64,000 bases of DNA from Falciphora oryzae. Taxonomy: Eukaryota > Ascomycota > Sordariomycetes > Magnaporthales > Magnaporthaceae. Shown here in pieces: positions 44,201 through 54,925 of the stretch. A model generated the notes under the pieces. It was not told the DNA's origin. It ran no database searches and saw only the letters and a list, made by a program, of their open reading frames with translations. The first letter of the stretch is position 1. Each line of letters opens with the position of its first letter. The stretch is taken from positions 24,871 to 88,870 of the forward strand of contig JNVV01000038.1 of assembly GCA_000733355.1 (NCBI GenBank), read 5' to 3'. A program made the position numbers and the translations under genes.

Positions 44201-45626
44201 GTTGATGTTGTTGGCTGTGCTTGGAATATCCTATGCTCCTTCGCCTGTTTGGATTTTACAGACTGGCTTCTGGGATGTCTGTTAGCGTTTTGGGCATAGG
44301 TTCTGCCCCGATATCCAGTCAGCAAAGACCGCCCTCTCAATAGGCTGTCGGCGTAGCTTCTTAACACCCGGCTTCCCATTATGAACTGCTTCATGCGTGA
44401 CTCCTGCTCCGTGGCCAATGACAGACGTGGCTTCTTCCATCAGACTCCAGGTCCGACGCGAGAGCGAGAGTCGGCGGAGGGATGCATCCGGCCGCGGGAG
44501 GGTGTGGCTGACGTCCGCCTCCGTTTGCATGGCAGCCGGAGCGTCGGACTGTCAGTCGTCGCGCGCGGTGGATTAGAGTCCGTCCGATGACGAGTGAGCC
44601 ACGCGAGAGTGTCGGGCCAGTCCGGGTGCAGTGCTTTATGCAATCATCAGATATCAATACCAGTATCAGCCGGTCGGACATGCTAGCTATTCCCGTTCCG
44701 CCCCAAAGGTCCCAGCTTGAGGTTCAAGTCCCACTCTGCGTGTCGACCACACCAACACCCAGCCATGAACGGCAGTCCGAGGAGCCTCGGCTGCAAGGAA
44801 AAAGTCCCCGTCCAGGCCCCAGTGGAGACGCCTCGGCTCGGCGGAGCTGTTCAAGGCCTGGACTGTGTGTCGCCGTGGCACCAGACGCTGTGTAGTGAAT
44901 TTTGCTGTGAGTTTCTCAATCAAATTTCCCCGAGTTTCGAGGATGCAAGCTGGCTTGGCGTGCGTGTGGCACTGACGCAGCCCGCCATCGATGCAGTGGA
45001 CGCCAGGAAAAACCAGCACGTCTGTGGCGCGCCAGCCCACTAATGATAGCTGGAGACCCTCTCTGAGAGCCCCGCCTCGGCATCGCCTGCTCCACCTGTT
45101 CTATTCTTGCCTGCCAATGGGGGCGTGGATGATTCAACATGCAGTTTTTCCTCTGTTCTACTTTTTTCCTCAGTTGGTCGGACAGTCGGCCTTTCCAGCC
45201 TGGCCAGACTAGCTGCTGACCCATTTTCTTCCAACACGAGGCCCGGACGGAGTTCGCCCCTTTCCGAGCCATGAATCCCTAGTCTCTCCAAGGGCCCGTC
45301 GGGACGGCACCTGGGGCCAGGCTTCCTGCAGGGGCATGCTTGAGGCCCTCGTCCTTCTGGAAACGGCCGTGGCGCTGCCGAGGCATGACAATGAGGCAGC
45401 CCTCGCGCCACACACACATTGGATCCCGGCCTGGAGGTGCGGGTCGACGGCCGACCGTTCATGCCCGTGAGTCGCCATGGGCCCGTCGGCACGCCCCATA
45501 GGCCGCTGCCAGACCTGGGCCTGTCCGCTGCTGGCTTGACCCCGCCGCCCGACGGGCCCGACGCCGACTCGAACTTTGTGCGAGCCCTGTGATACTACTA
45601 GGTAGTGCTACGTTTCCTTTGCGTCC
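44201..45626. other. Intergenic region, about 1.4 kb
   Basis: No supported gene. It includes the 3' flank of the DUF1810 gene and the upstream region of the CYP505 gene. Confidence 0.5.
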
Positions 45627-45637
45627 TATATATATAT
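45627..45637 (+). promoter_or_regulatory. TATA-like element of the CYP505 gene
   Basis: A tatatatatat string lies 28 bp before the upstream in-frame ATG (45665) and 115 bp before ATG 45752. If it sets transcription about 30-60 bp downstream, the first ATG would be at or before the cap site, which favours 45752. Confidence 0.5.
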
Positions 45638-45751
45638 GCCCGCCTGGCCTTCTCCCTACCCGTCATGACCGACCCCCAGCCCGCTGCATCCCAAGCCTAC
45701 TGGCCTCTGTCTCTTCTCCAACGCCCGGCCGCTGCAGAAGATCAACCCAAC

Positions 45752-47425
45752 ATGACTTCAGCAAATGACGATGGCACCGTCCCCATCCCCGAGCCTGCGG
45801 GCCTGCCCCTGCTGGGCAACCTCGGCGCCATCGACTCAGAATTCCCCCTCGGCTCCCTGGTGTCCATGGCCGACAAGCACGGCGAGATCTACCGCATGAG
45901 GTTCCCCGGCAGGACCATGGTCATCGTCTCGACCCGCGCCCTTGTCAACGAGGCGTGCGACGAGAAGCGCTTCCAGAAGGCCATCAACCCGACCCTGCGC
46001 GAGGTCCGCCAGGGCGTCCACGACGGCCTCTTCTCCGCCAGGGCCGACGAGGAGAACTGGGGAATCGCCCACCGCGTCCTGATGCCCGCCTTCGGCCCGC
46101 TGTCCATCCGGAGCATGTTCGACGAGATGCACGACATCGCCTCCCAGCTGGCCCTGAAGTGGGCGCGCTACGGGCCTAACCACCCCATCATGGTGACCGA
46201 CGACTTTACCAGGTTGACCCTGGATACCCTGGCCCTGTGCTCCATGGGCTTCCGTTTTAACAGCTTCTATTCGCCCGAGCTGCACCCCTTTATCGAGGCC
46301 ATGGGCGGCTTCCTGGTCGAATGCGGCAACCGCGGCAGGCGTGCACCCCTACCCTCGCTCTTCTACCGCACCCAGGACCAGAAATTCGAGTCTGATATCG
46401 AGATCCTTCGCACCACCGCCCGCGAGGTGCTGGAGTCCCGCAAGGGCGGCGAGGGAGGTGAACGCAAGGACCTCCTTGATGCCATGCTCCGCGGTGTGGA
46501 CTCCAAGACGGGCAAGAAGATGACGGACGAGAGCATTATGGACAACCTTATCACGTTCCTGATCGCCGGGCACGAGACGACCTCGGGCCTGCTTTCGTTT
46601 GCCTTTTATCAGCTGATGAAACACCCTGCCTGCTACGAGAAGGCCCAGCGCGAGGTCGACGAGCTGGTCGGCAAGGGCCCCATCACCGTTGACCACCTGT
46701 CTAAGATGCCCTACATCAACGCCGTCCTACGCGAGACGCTGCGCGTCAACTCGACCATCCCCATCATCTCGGTCGGCGCCCTCGAAGAGACGCTCATCGG
46801 CGGCAAGTACAAGCTTGCCAAGGACGAGGTGATCCTGCTCCTGCTGGCCAAGTCGCACCTGGATCCGCTGGTCTGGGGCAACGATGCGACCGAATTCAAG
46901 CCTGAGCGCATGCTGGACGCCAACTTTGAGCGCACCACCAAGGAGTTCCCCAATGCCTGGAAGCCCTTCGGCAACGGCATTCGCGGTTGCATCGGCCGTC
47001 CTTTCGCCTGGCAGGAGGCCCTGCTCGTTATGGCCATGCTCCTGCAGAACTTCAACTTCGTGCCCGAGGCCGGCTACAAGTTCGCTTACAAGCAGACGCT
47101 GACTCTCAAGCCCAAGAACTTCCACATGCGCGCCATCCTCCGCGACGGTCTGACCCCCACCACCCTCGAGCGCCGCCTGCAGGGTCTTGCCCCGGCGTCC
47201 GAGACGGCAAAGGCATCCCAGGCAGGCGGCTCTGCGGACGCTGCCGCGGCGACCACTGGAGCCCCCATGACCGTCCTGTACGGTTCGAACAGCGGAACGT
47301 GCGAGGCCCTAGCCCGCCGCGTCGCCGCCGACGCACCATCCCATGGCTTCCGCGCTGTTACTGTCGACTGCCTGGATAGCGCCAAGGACCGACTTCCCAC
47401 GGATCAACCCGTCGTCATCATCACG

Positions 47426-47457
<32 letters not shown>

Positions 47458-49138
47458 TGGCCACTTTGTCGCCTGGCTCGAGGCCGCGGACCAGGCCGGT
47501 CAGCCGCTCAAGGACGTGTCGTATGCCGTGTTTGGGTGCGGTCACAAGGATTGGGCCCAGACCTTCCACCGCGTCCCCAAGCTCATCGATACGACGCTGG
47601 AGCAGCTCGGTGCGTCTCGGCTCGCCGAAGCAGGACTGACGGATGCGTCAACCGGCGCTGTCTTCACCGACTTTGAGACATGGGAGGACGACAAGCTGTG
47701 GCCCGCCCTGGCCGCGCGCTACAACGTCAAGAGCGATGCGGGCGCCAAGGAGGACGGCAGCGATGGCATCAAGGTGCACGTCTCGAACCCGCGCACGTCG
47801 ACTCTGCGGCAGGACGTGCTGGAGGCACGTGTTGTCGAGGCTAAGGCCCTCACCACAGCGTCTGGGGCTGGCGACGACAAGCACATCAAGAGGCACCTCG
47901 AGATCGAGCTGCCCGAGGGCATGTCGTACTCGGCCGGCGACTATCTTGCTGTGCTTCCCATCAACCCAGCCGAAACGGTGCAGAGGGTCCTGCGCCGGTT
48001 CCGCCTTGCGCGCGACGCCCACGTCACCATCGAGTCGCCCGACGGCCAGACCGCCCTGCCCGTCAACGCCTCGGTTCCGGTCTTTGAGGTGCTCAGCTCG
48101 TACATTGAGCTGTCGCAGCCGGCCACCAAGAGGGTAAGCGCTCTGTCCAGATGCGGACGTTAGTATAAAAGGCGTTGCTAACATGGCTCATTCAGAACCT
48201 GCTTGCTCTGCAAGACGCGGCGGCCGACGACGCCACCAAGCAAGAGCTGGGCCGGCTCGCGGGCGACGCCTACACCGAAGAGATCGGCGCCAAGCGGGTG
48301 TCTGTCCTTGACGTCCTCGATCGTTTCGCGTCAACCGAGCTTCCCATCGGCACGTTCCTGGCCATGATGCCTCCGATGCGGGTCCGACAATAGTGAGTCC
48401 CTGAATACGTCGACTTCTCGCTCATTTATTCCGATGCGGAAATGCTGACTGGCCTCCCTCCCTCGCAGCTCCATCTCCTCCTCCCCGCTCTGGAACCCGA
48501 CCCACGTCACCCTTACTTTCTCCGTCCTGGACGCACCCTCGCTGTCGGGCCATGGCCGCCACGTCGGCGTGGCGACATCGTACCTCGCCTCCCTCGGCGC
48601 CGGTGACTCGGTGCACGTGGCCGTGCGCCCCTCGCACGCCGCCTTCGGCCTCCCCTCGGACCCCGAGCGCACGCCACTCCTCTGCGTCGCCGCCGGCACG
48701 GGCCTGGCCCCCTTCCGCGGCTTCGTGCAGGAGCGGGCGGCCATGATCTCGGCGGGCCGGCAGGGCCTGGCACCCGCGCTGCTCTACTACGGCTGCCGCG
48801 ACGCGGCCGTCGACGACCTGTACCGCGACGAGTTCGACAAGTGGGAGGCGCTGGGCGCCGTCGAGGTGCGGCGCGCCTTCAGCCGCGCGGCGACCGGGGC
48901 GAAGCGCGTGCAGGACGTCATCCTCGAGGACAGCGACCGGCTCTCGGAGCTGTGGCAGGGCGGCGCCAAGGTCATGGTTTGCGGCAGCAGGGGCGTGTCG
49001 CAGAGCGTCATGGACGCCATGGTGCGCATCCGCGTGACAAAGGCGCGCGAGCTCGGCAAAGAGTGCACCGAGGACGACGCCAGGCGGTACTTTGACGACC
49101 TCAGGAATGTTCGGTACGCGACTGATGTGTTTGACTAG
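45752..49138 (+). CDS. CYP505-type fused cytochrome P450 / P450 reductase (fatty-acid hydroxylase)
   Basis: Three exons: to 48133, 48196-48392, 48469-49138; introns 48134-48195 and 48393-48468. From ATG 45752 the product is 1082 aa, near the CYP505 norm (about 1065); an in-frame ATG at 45665 would add 29 residues, but family members begin just before PIPEPxGxPLxGN. P450 domain: oxygen-binding AGHETTSG, ExxR in ETLR, heme loop FGNGIRGCIGR with Cys413. After a linker the reductase starts near residue 506: FMN site LYGSNSGTCEALA, FAD motif RQYSISSS created by the intron 2 join, and NADPH-side GTGLAPFRGF. Known relatives (P450foxy) carry out subterminal hydroxylation of fatty acids with NADPH in one chain. 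Substrate here not determined. No membrane anchor is visible, as in the family. Confidence 0.96.
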
Positions 49139-49169
49139 GTGGGGTTGGTTTCTCCTGGGTGGTCGAGGA

Positions 49170-49191
49170 TTTTTTTTTTTTTTTTTTTTTT
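49170..49191. repeat. Poly-T tract
   Basis: A run of 22 T lies in the 3' flank of the CYP505 gene, between it and the convergent PDDEXK-like gene. Confidence 0.8.
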
Positions 49192-49343
49192 GCTACGACC
49201 CTCACGACGCAGTTTTTGTCGTGTTAAACAGATAGATTCGGATAGGGTATCAGCGGACTTGGTGTTTCCTTCTTGACTTGGCTCCCCGATTCCACGAAAT
49301 GATCATGGCCTTTGCATTTGCGCATTGTCTTGCCTGTCTGAAT

Positions 49344-50939
49344 TCACCTTTCCTTTGGCATTTCATTGGTGCATTTCTTTCGCGTTCCCCTTTTTATCCA
49401 TGCACCAATCCCCTCCTCTGGCTCCTCGTCCTGTTCGACGCCCAGAAAATCCATCATCCATAATTTGAACGGCCCGTCCATCCAGGCGGCAAGGTGGCGC
49501 AAGACGGCAAGCAGGGTGTAAAGCTCCAGCAGGTCCATGGTGCCGCCGACGGGCAGAGGACCGACAATTTCGATGCCCACCTGATCCCCCCTGTGGCACG
49601 CCAGGAAGAGGGACCATGAATGCCCAGAGGTGAGGAGGAGGGGGATGGTGACGAATCGTGGCCGATGATCTCCACAGAGTGCCCGCATGCGCTGGTACCA
49701 TGCCGCAACCCAAACAGCCAACTGAATGCGACCATCTCTCTGGTCTGTGGCACTTCTAGTTGCGATGATCACACCGGTGGGTCTCCTTCTCAGCGGGCCG
49801 TACATGCTCTGGTTGATAGTGTACGTGTCGAAAGGCAAGTCTAGCACGATCTCGCGGACCTTCCTCGCGAGGGCGGCGTGATCGGGACCCTGATTGTGTG
49901 GAGGGTCGTTGAGCGCAAGGACGAAGGCGAAGTCAACCATGTTGCCGATTCCCGAGGTCATGGTCGATTGCGACTGGCCCTCATCGGTGGCCGAGTACCC
50001 GGCCGAGGATGGTGCGTCGGGTGGCTGGCCAACGTCGCGTCTTAGTGGCCGCCAGACGGGAACGATGGCGGCCGTTGTGATCTGCTCGGATGCGACGCCG
50101 CGACGGCATCGCACGGAGAGCTCTAGAAGCGGCGTGTGCACAAGTGCATTCCAAGCGCTCTCCGAACGGCCCAGTTCCTCGGATTCGGCCGCCCGACGTT
50201 CGATTTTCCGGAGCGTCATGAAGTCATGCTTTGCCCGTCTGAAAGCTGCCAGCCCCGTCTCGGGCTCTGTCTCGGGCTCCGAGTCGGGCGTCCACAGCTG
50301 GCTATCTTCGGCCGTCTCGGGCGTGAAAAAACGCGGGGGCCAATCGCGTGCTTCTGGGACCAGCTTTATGATGAGGTCGCGGGCGGCATCAGAAATGAAG
50401 CCAGAGCGGAACTTGGTAACCCTGTGGATGTTCTTGAAAAGAACCTGCGCGTCCTCGGGCAGTTGCGTCTTGGGGTCGATGGGCGGCACATACTTGACGG
50501 GCGGCACCAGGCTCTCGAGCATGTCAAAGGACTTGACGGGGCTCGAGGATCGCTTGGGACGGCCCGTCCGTGTCGCCAAAAGCGGGACGACCGGCCTCAA
50601 TTGCGGCGGCGGCTGCTGCTGCTGCTGCTGCTGCCGGGGTTCGATGGCCTCGTTCCCAGCGGTCTCGGGGGTCTCTTCCGCCGGGTCGAGCCTCCGGCGC
50701 TTCGAAGGCGACAGCGACCGGGGCGGAGGGGGTTGCGAGGACGATTGGGGAGGGGTGGGCGGCATGGTGTCGTCGCTTGTAACCGAAGCCTCCTCTCGCT
50801 CGTCTGCAGTATCTACCCCTGTCGCTTGTTCGTCGACGGGTACGGGTGGGAGGACCGCTTCGAGCCACGAAAAGATGCGACTGCAACTATCGCAGAGGCA
50901 CACTGGGGTAGGTGGCCGATGAGATAGGTGGTGTCGCAT
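49344..50939 (-). CDS. PDDEXK_12-like fungal protein with altered nuclease core
   Basis: A single 531-aa frame. The N terminus has RIFSWLEAVLPP (21-32), then Pro-rich low complexity, a basic patch SPSKRRRLD and a seven-Gln run (103-109, CAG repeat). The C-terminal domain follows the order of the fungal PD-(D/E)XK nuclease-like family: SESAWNALVHTPLLEL (259-274), NMVDFAFVL (333-341), RRRPTGVIIATRS (384-396) and IQLAVWVAAWYQRM. In relatives I know, the second core strand reads like SIETK; here that position is IATR (392-395), so the acidic and basic catalytic residues are replaced by Ala and Arg while the Asp of MVDF stays. It may therefore not cut DNA. The biological role of the family is unknown. 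Confidence 0.78.
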   Translation of the reverse strand: MRHHLSHRPPTPVCLCDSCSRIFSWLEAVLPPVPVDEQATGVDTADEREEASVTSDDTMPPTPPQSSSQPPPPRSLSPSKRRRLDPAEETPETAGNEAIEPRQQQQQQQPPPQLRPVVPLLATRTGRPKRSSSPVKSFDMLESLVPPVKYVPPIDPKTQLPEDAQVLFKNIHRVTKFRSGFISDAARDLIIKLVPEARDWPPRFFTPETAEDSQLWTPDSEPETEPETGLAAFRRAKHDFMTLRKIERRAAESEELGRSESAWNALVHTPLLELSVRCRRGVASEQITTAAIVPVWRPLRRDVGQPPDAPSSAGYSATDEGQSQSTMTSGIGNMVDFAFVLALNDPPHNQGPDHAALARKVREIVLDLPFDTYTINQSMYGPLRRRPTGVIIATRSATDQRDGRIQLAVWVAAWYQRMRALCGDHRPRFVTIPLLLTSGHSWSLFLACHRGDQVGIEIVGPLPVGGTMDLLELYTLLAVLRHLAAWMDGPFKLWMMDFLGVEQDEEPEEGIGAWIKRGTRKKCTNEMPKER

Positions 50940-51661
50940 TGTGGCTTTCCATGTTCAACCCCGCATTGGATTGAGGGCCTCGCAGAGACGTGCTGTTCAC
51001 CTTTTCGATTGACGCATGTAGCACAGCTTCATTTTGCTGTCACCGGGTGCGATTTGGCCAGACACCGGGCAGTCAGTCTCACGCGTTGAAAGGAGCACAG
51101 GTAGGTGTTGGTGGACCGTGCATGGCATTACGTCAACTGACGGCAGGCAGAGGCTCGATGGGCGACTTCCTTTTCTATATACAAGACTGCAAAAGGAAGG
51201 AAACGCAAAAAGGAAAATGCTTGTGCTATGCTAGTTAAAAAAGCATATAGCCTTTTTCCTTTTTCCCCCCAAACAAGCAACTTGTTGAAATGGCCAAATC
51301 TGCAAAAATTCGCTCGTTAGACTATCCTCTAACCCAACTGCTGCCATCAATCCACACCCCAACGTTGGTATCAGTCGGATCGCAAGCCGGGCAGCCCCAC
51401 CAGTGAGGCCATTCTTGGCGCCCCGTCGGCTCTTCATGGAGCTCCGGAGCCGGCGGTTAAATAGGGGTGCGGGGCGGGATGCGGAGGCGGTTCGGGCGCT
51501 CCCCGAGGTTAATTGTCGTGTGTAGGTGAAACAGCCCGACGCCGTCACTGGCTTTCGGGATGATTTAGTCCCACGTGAGTGAAACTGCTATCCGAAGAGA
51601 TAGACTCACTCACCTCTTTCTCCGCAACATACCAGGCAAGTGAAGGGGCACAACACCAAAA
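50940..51661. promoter_or_regulatory. Divergent promoter region, PDDEXK-like gene / GH43 gene
   Basis: The two genes diverge, so this 720 bp should contain both promoters. A T/C-rich stretch at 51,238-51,270 is the only visible feature; no specific site is claimed. Confidence 0.45.
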
Positions 51662-53320
51662 ATGCCCCTGGTCCGCAACCCCATCCTCCCGGGCTTCAAC
51701 CCGGACCCGTCCATCGTGCGCGTGGGCGCCGACTACTACCTCGCCACCTCGACCTTCGAGTGGTACCCGGGAGTCCAGATCCACCACTCGCGCGACCTCG
51801 CCAACTGGACGCTGGCGTCCCGGCCCCTCACGCGCGCCTCGCAGCTCGACATGCGCGGCGAGCCCGACAGCTGCGGCGTCTGGGCCCCCTGCCTGACGCA
51901 CGACGGCTCCCTCTTCTGGCTGGTCTACACCGACGTCAAGCGCAAGGACGGCTCCTTCAAGGACGCGCACAACTACATCGTCACCTCCCCCACCATCACG
52001 GGCCCCTGGTCCGACCCCGTCTACATCAACTCGTCCGGCTTCGACCCTTCCCTGTTCCACGACCCGGACACGGGGAAAAAGTACTTTATTAACATGCTGT
52101 GGGACCACCGCCGCCGCCCGCTGCTCTTCGCGGGAATCGCCTGCCAGGAGTTCGACTCTACCTCGGGAAAGCTCGTGGGACCCCGGAAGAACGTCTACCA
52201 GGGCACCGACCTCGCCCTGATCGAGGCGCCCCACATGTACAAGCGCGACGGCTGGTATTACCTCCTCGTCGCCGAGGGCGGCACCGGCTACGACCACGCC
52301 TGCACCCTGGCCCGGTCGCGGAACCTCTGGGGGCCCTATGAGACGCACCCGGACAAGCACATCTTGACCTCCAAGGACGCCCCACTCGCGGCCCTGCAGC
52401 GCGCGGGGCACGGCGACCTGGTCGAGACGCCTGACGGCCGCATGTACCTGGTGCACCTGACGGGGCGGCCGACAACCCAACTGCGCCGCTGCGTCCTGGG
52501 CCGCGAGACGGGCATCCAGGAGGCCGAGTGGCGGGACGACGGCTGGCTGTACGTCAAGGGCGGCGCCGTCCCGTCGCTGCACGTCGACCTGCCGGCTGCC
52601 CGCGACGACGCGCCGTACTGGGCCGAGAAGCTGTACACGTTCGAGGCCGGCGAGCTGCCCCAGGACCTGCAGTGGCTGCGCACGCCGCGGCCGGAGCGCA
52701 TCTTCCGCGTCGGCGGACAAACCAAGCAGCTGACCCTGATAGGCCGCGAGAGCGTCGGGTCGTGGTACGAGCAGGCGCTGGTGGCGCGGCGCCAGACGCA
52801 CTTCTCGTACGACGCCGAGACGGTGCTCGACTACTCGCCCGCAGACGAGCGCCAGTACGCTGGGCTGACGGCCTACTACAGCCGCTACAACTTCTTCTAC
52901 CTCATCGTGACGGCCCACTCCGACGGCGAGCGCGAGCTGCTGATCATGTCGTCCGAGGCGTCGTACCCGGAGTCCAAGCTGCGGCCCGAGCTGCTGCAGC
53001 AGCCGGTGCGGATTCCTAATGGGGGCAAGGTCAGGTTGGGACTTACCGTGCGCGGGCGTGACCTGCAGTTCTACTACGCCGTGGCGGCGCAGGGCGAGAG
53101 CGACGAGGATTTTAAGGCGAGGACCATGGGGAGGGTCGGCCCCGTGCTGGACGCGTCCATTGTGTCCGACGAGTGCGGTGGTCACCAGTTGCACGGCAGC
53201 TTCACAGGCGCCTTTGTGGGAGTGGCCTGCTCCGATCTCAACGGCACAGCGCTCGAGGCCCGCTTCGACTATCTGCTGTACCGCCCCGTGAGCCACGCCT
53301 CAGACCGTTATGATGTTTGA
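51662..53320 (+). CDS. Intracellular GH43 beta-xylosidase (GH43_11 type)
   Basis: An intronless 552-aa frame, full length for the subfamily that includes the Selenomonas beta-xylosidase. It starts MPLVRNPILPGFNPDPSIVR: Asp15 in NPDPS is the expected general base. SGFDPSLFHD (about 125-134) holds the second Asp, and LIEAPHMYKRDGWYYL (about 187-202) the general-acid Glu. The five-bladed propeller (1-320) is followed by a beta-sandwich (LTAYYSRYNFFYLIV..). No signal peptide is present, so it should act inside the cell on imported xylo-oligosaccharides, releasing xylose; some members also act on arabinosides. Neighbouring genes are not obviously xylan-related, although an MFS/regulator pair lies 4-9 kb away. 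Confidence 0.95.
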   Translation: MPLVRNPILPGFNPDPSIVRVGADYYLATSTFEWYPGVQIHHSRDLANWTLASRPLTRASQLDMRGEPDSCGVWAPCLTHDGSLFWLVYTDVKRKDGSFKDAHNYIVTSPTITGPWSDPVYINSSGFDPSLFHDPDTGKKYFINMLWDHRRRPLLFAGIACQEFDSTSGKLVGPRKNVYQGTDLALIEAPHMYKRDGWYYLLVAEGGTGYDHACTLARSRNLWGPYETHPDKHILTSKDAPLAALQRAGHGDLVETPDGRMYLVHLTGRPTTQLRRCVLGRETGIQEAEWRDDGWLYVKGGAVPSLHVDLPAARDDAPYWAEKLYTFEAGELPQDLQWLRTPRPERIFRVGGQTKQLTLIGRESVGSWYEQALVARRQTHFSYDAETVLDYSPADERQYAGLTAYYSRYNFFYLIVTAHSDGERELLIMSSEASYPESKLRPELLQQPVRIPNGGKVRLGLTVRGRDLQFYYAVAAQGESDEDFKARTMGRVGPVLDASIVSDECGGHQLHGSFTGAFVGVACSDLNGTALEARFDYLLYRPVSHASDRYDV

Positions 53321-53531
53321 GCGAGGAGGGCCGCCCCTTGGTTCAAGGCGAGTGGCTGGACTGCACAGCCCATTGATGGATCGAAAGTGTACTGTTCGTG
53401 GGGCTCGCCATGTAAGAAAATCGCTATCAACAAAAACCAATAGACTCCGGCTCCTGAAAAGAATCACCCGAGCAAACCCCTGGCGGTGTCACCCAATTAA
53501 GCTCAACATCCAACAGCGGTCTCCGCCTCCC

Positions 53532-54925
53532 TCACGCAAGCGGCTTCTGTATGTAAATGACTTTGAGAGGGTAATAGACGTGGTAGGAGCGGTTCTTGAT
53601 GGCACTGCGCACCTTGGCCAGCAGCACCTGAATCTCCTCGGGGCTCCAGCCCATCACCATATGACAGACGTAGTTGGCGAAGCCCTCGAGCCCCTGTTCG
53701 AGCGACATGCGGTTGAAGAGGCCGACCTCCTTCCACCTGGGGTCCGCGGCCCAGCCGCCGACGGGCAGCTTGACCATGTCGCGGTGGATATCGCCCCTGA
53801 AGCCGGCGTCGCGCAGCTTGTCCTCCCAAATTTCGGTGACAGCGAAGGAGCGGCCCATCCTCTCTCCAGCGGCGCGGAAGAGGGTGTTCCAGTCGGTCCA
53901 GACAGAATCGTCGGGGAGCGAATCATCGTCGGACAGGAGCGGGATGGAGAACTCGTGGTGCTCAAGCCAGCCGCCGGGCTTGAGGCAGCGCAGGACGTTG
54001 CGGTAGAACTTCTCCCAGTCCTGGACGCAGCCGAGCAGGCCGCGGACGTGGATGTAGTCGAAGCTGTTGTCGGCGTAGGTCCACTCGGCCTCGGCGTTGT
54101 CGAGCTCGAACTTACAGTTGGGCGGAACCCAGGCGGGCTGGATAGGCGATAAGTCGGTGCCGATGACTTCGGCCGCGGGGTGCTCGTCGGCAAAGTCGCT
54201 GGAGGAGTGAGTCTTGGCCCAGTGGTGCAGCTGGAGGTCTGTCAAATACTTACATGGCCCAGATTCCAGTCCCCGTGCCGACGTCGAGAACCTTTTGCGG
54301 GTTGTCGATAGGGGCAAGGAAGAGCTTGTTGTCGAGGGCGAGGTACATCATGTGATGGCTAGACGCATAGCCTGGGTGGTCAGCGTTTGAAGTTTCTCCG
54401 TAGGCAAGAACAGAAACTCACGCAATATCCAGGGCCTCATTCTGCGTGTTATCGTTGGGGCCCCAGTATTCGGCGCCCTCGTAGTTCTGGTAGGTGCGGC
54501 CATGGATCTTGCGGTAGTTGAGGATGGACGAGCTGACCGAGGCGGTGGAGCTGATGTTGAGGCTGTCGCCGTCGCCCAGAGCCGAGTCGTGGTCGTCATC
54601 GCCAGCGGCCGCTGTGTCAAATCTGGGGTCCTGTAGGGCATGAAAGTGAGCAGCCGAGTCGCTTCTGCTTCTGTGGAGTCAAGCTGCCCGGTTCTTGTGC
54701 TGCACGGGTCGAGTGGGGGCCCAATCAACGCACCACTCTATGCCCAGTTTGGCCCTGCTCAGGCTGCGCCGCTGGCTGCGGATTAGACGACGCCGCTGGT
54801 TGCGGATTAGACGACGCAGCTGGCTGCGGATTAGACGACGCCGCTGGCTGCGGATTAGACGACGCCGCTGGCTGCGGATCAGGCGCCGCGGGCGCCGCGG
54901 GAGATGGTGCGGTTGCTTCCGTCAT
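53532..54925 (-). CDS. LaeA/UMTA-type SAM-dependent methyltransferase with repeat-rich N terminus
   Basis: Four exons: 54734-54925, 54422-54630, 54254-54358, 53532-54198; introns of 103, 63 and 55 bp. 390 aa. The splices are supported by the family core they rebuild: [39 protein letters not shown], then SAM motif [21 protein letters not shown] and [34 protein letters not shown]. It is a fungal class I methyltransferase in the group of LaeA-like (UMTA) proteins; some regulate secondary metabolism, others modify small molecules, and the substrate is usually unknown. Exon 1 encodes four tandem PQPAASSN units plus a partial one, a disordered tail from a 24-bp minisatellite. It is convergent with the GH43 gene, with about 210 bp between them. 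Confidence 0.9.
54775..54890 (-). repeat. 24-bp coding minisatellite in the methyltransferase gene
   Basis: Four 24-bp units (54775-54798, 54799-54822, 54823-54846, 54847-54870) plus a partial, diverged one to 54890. Units 1, 3 and 4 are identical; unit 2 has two changes. Each codes PQPAASSN on the minus strand, and its length (a multiple of 3) lets copy number change without breaking the frame. Confidence 0.92.

Noticed and set aside
44705..44735. GGTTCAAGTCCC, a second T-loop-like string
   Set aside because: The T-stem does not pair and there is no cloverleaf around it.
51545..53296. 583-codon frame on the minus strand opposite the GH43 gene
   Set aside because: It is a shadow frame produced by GC-rich third positions; the plus-strand frame has all GH43 catalytic motifs.
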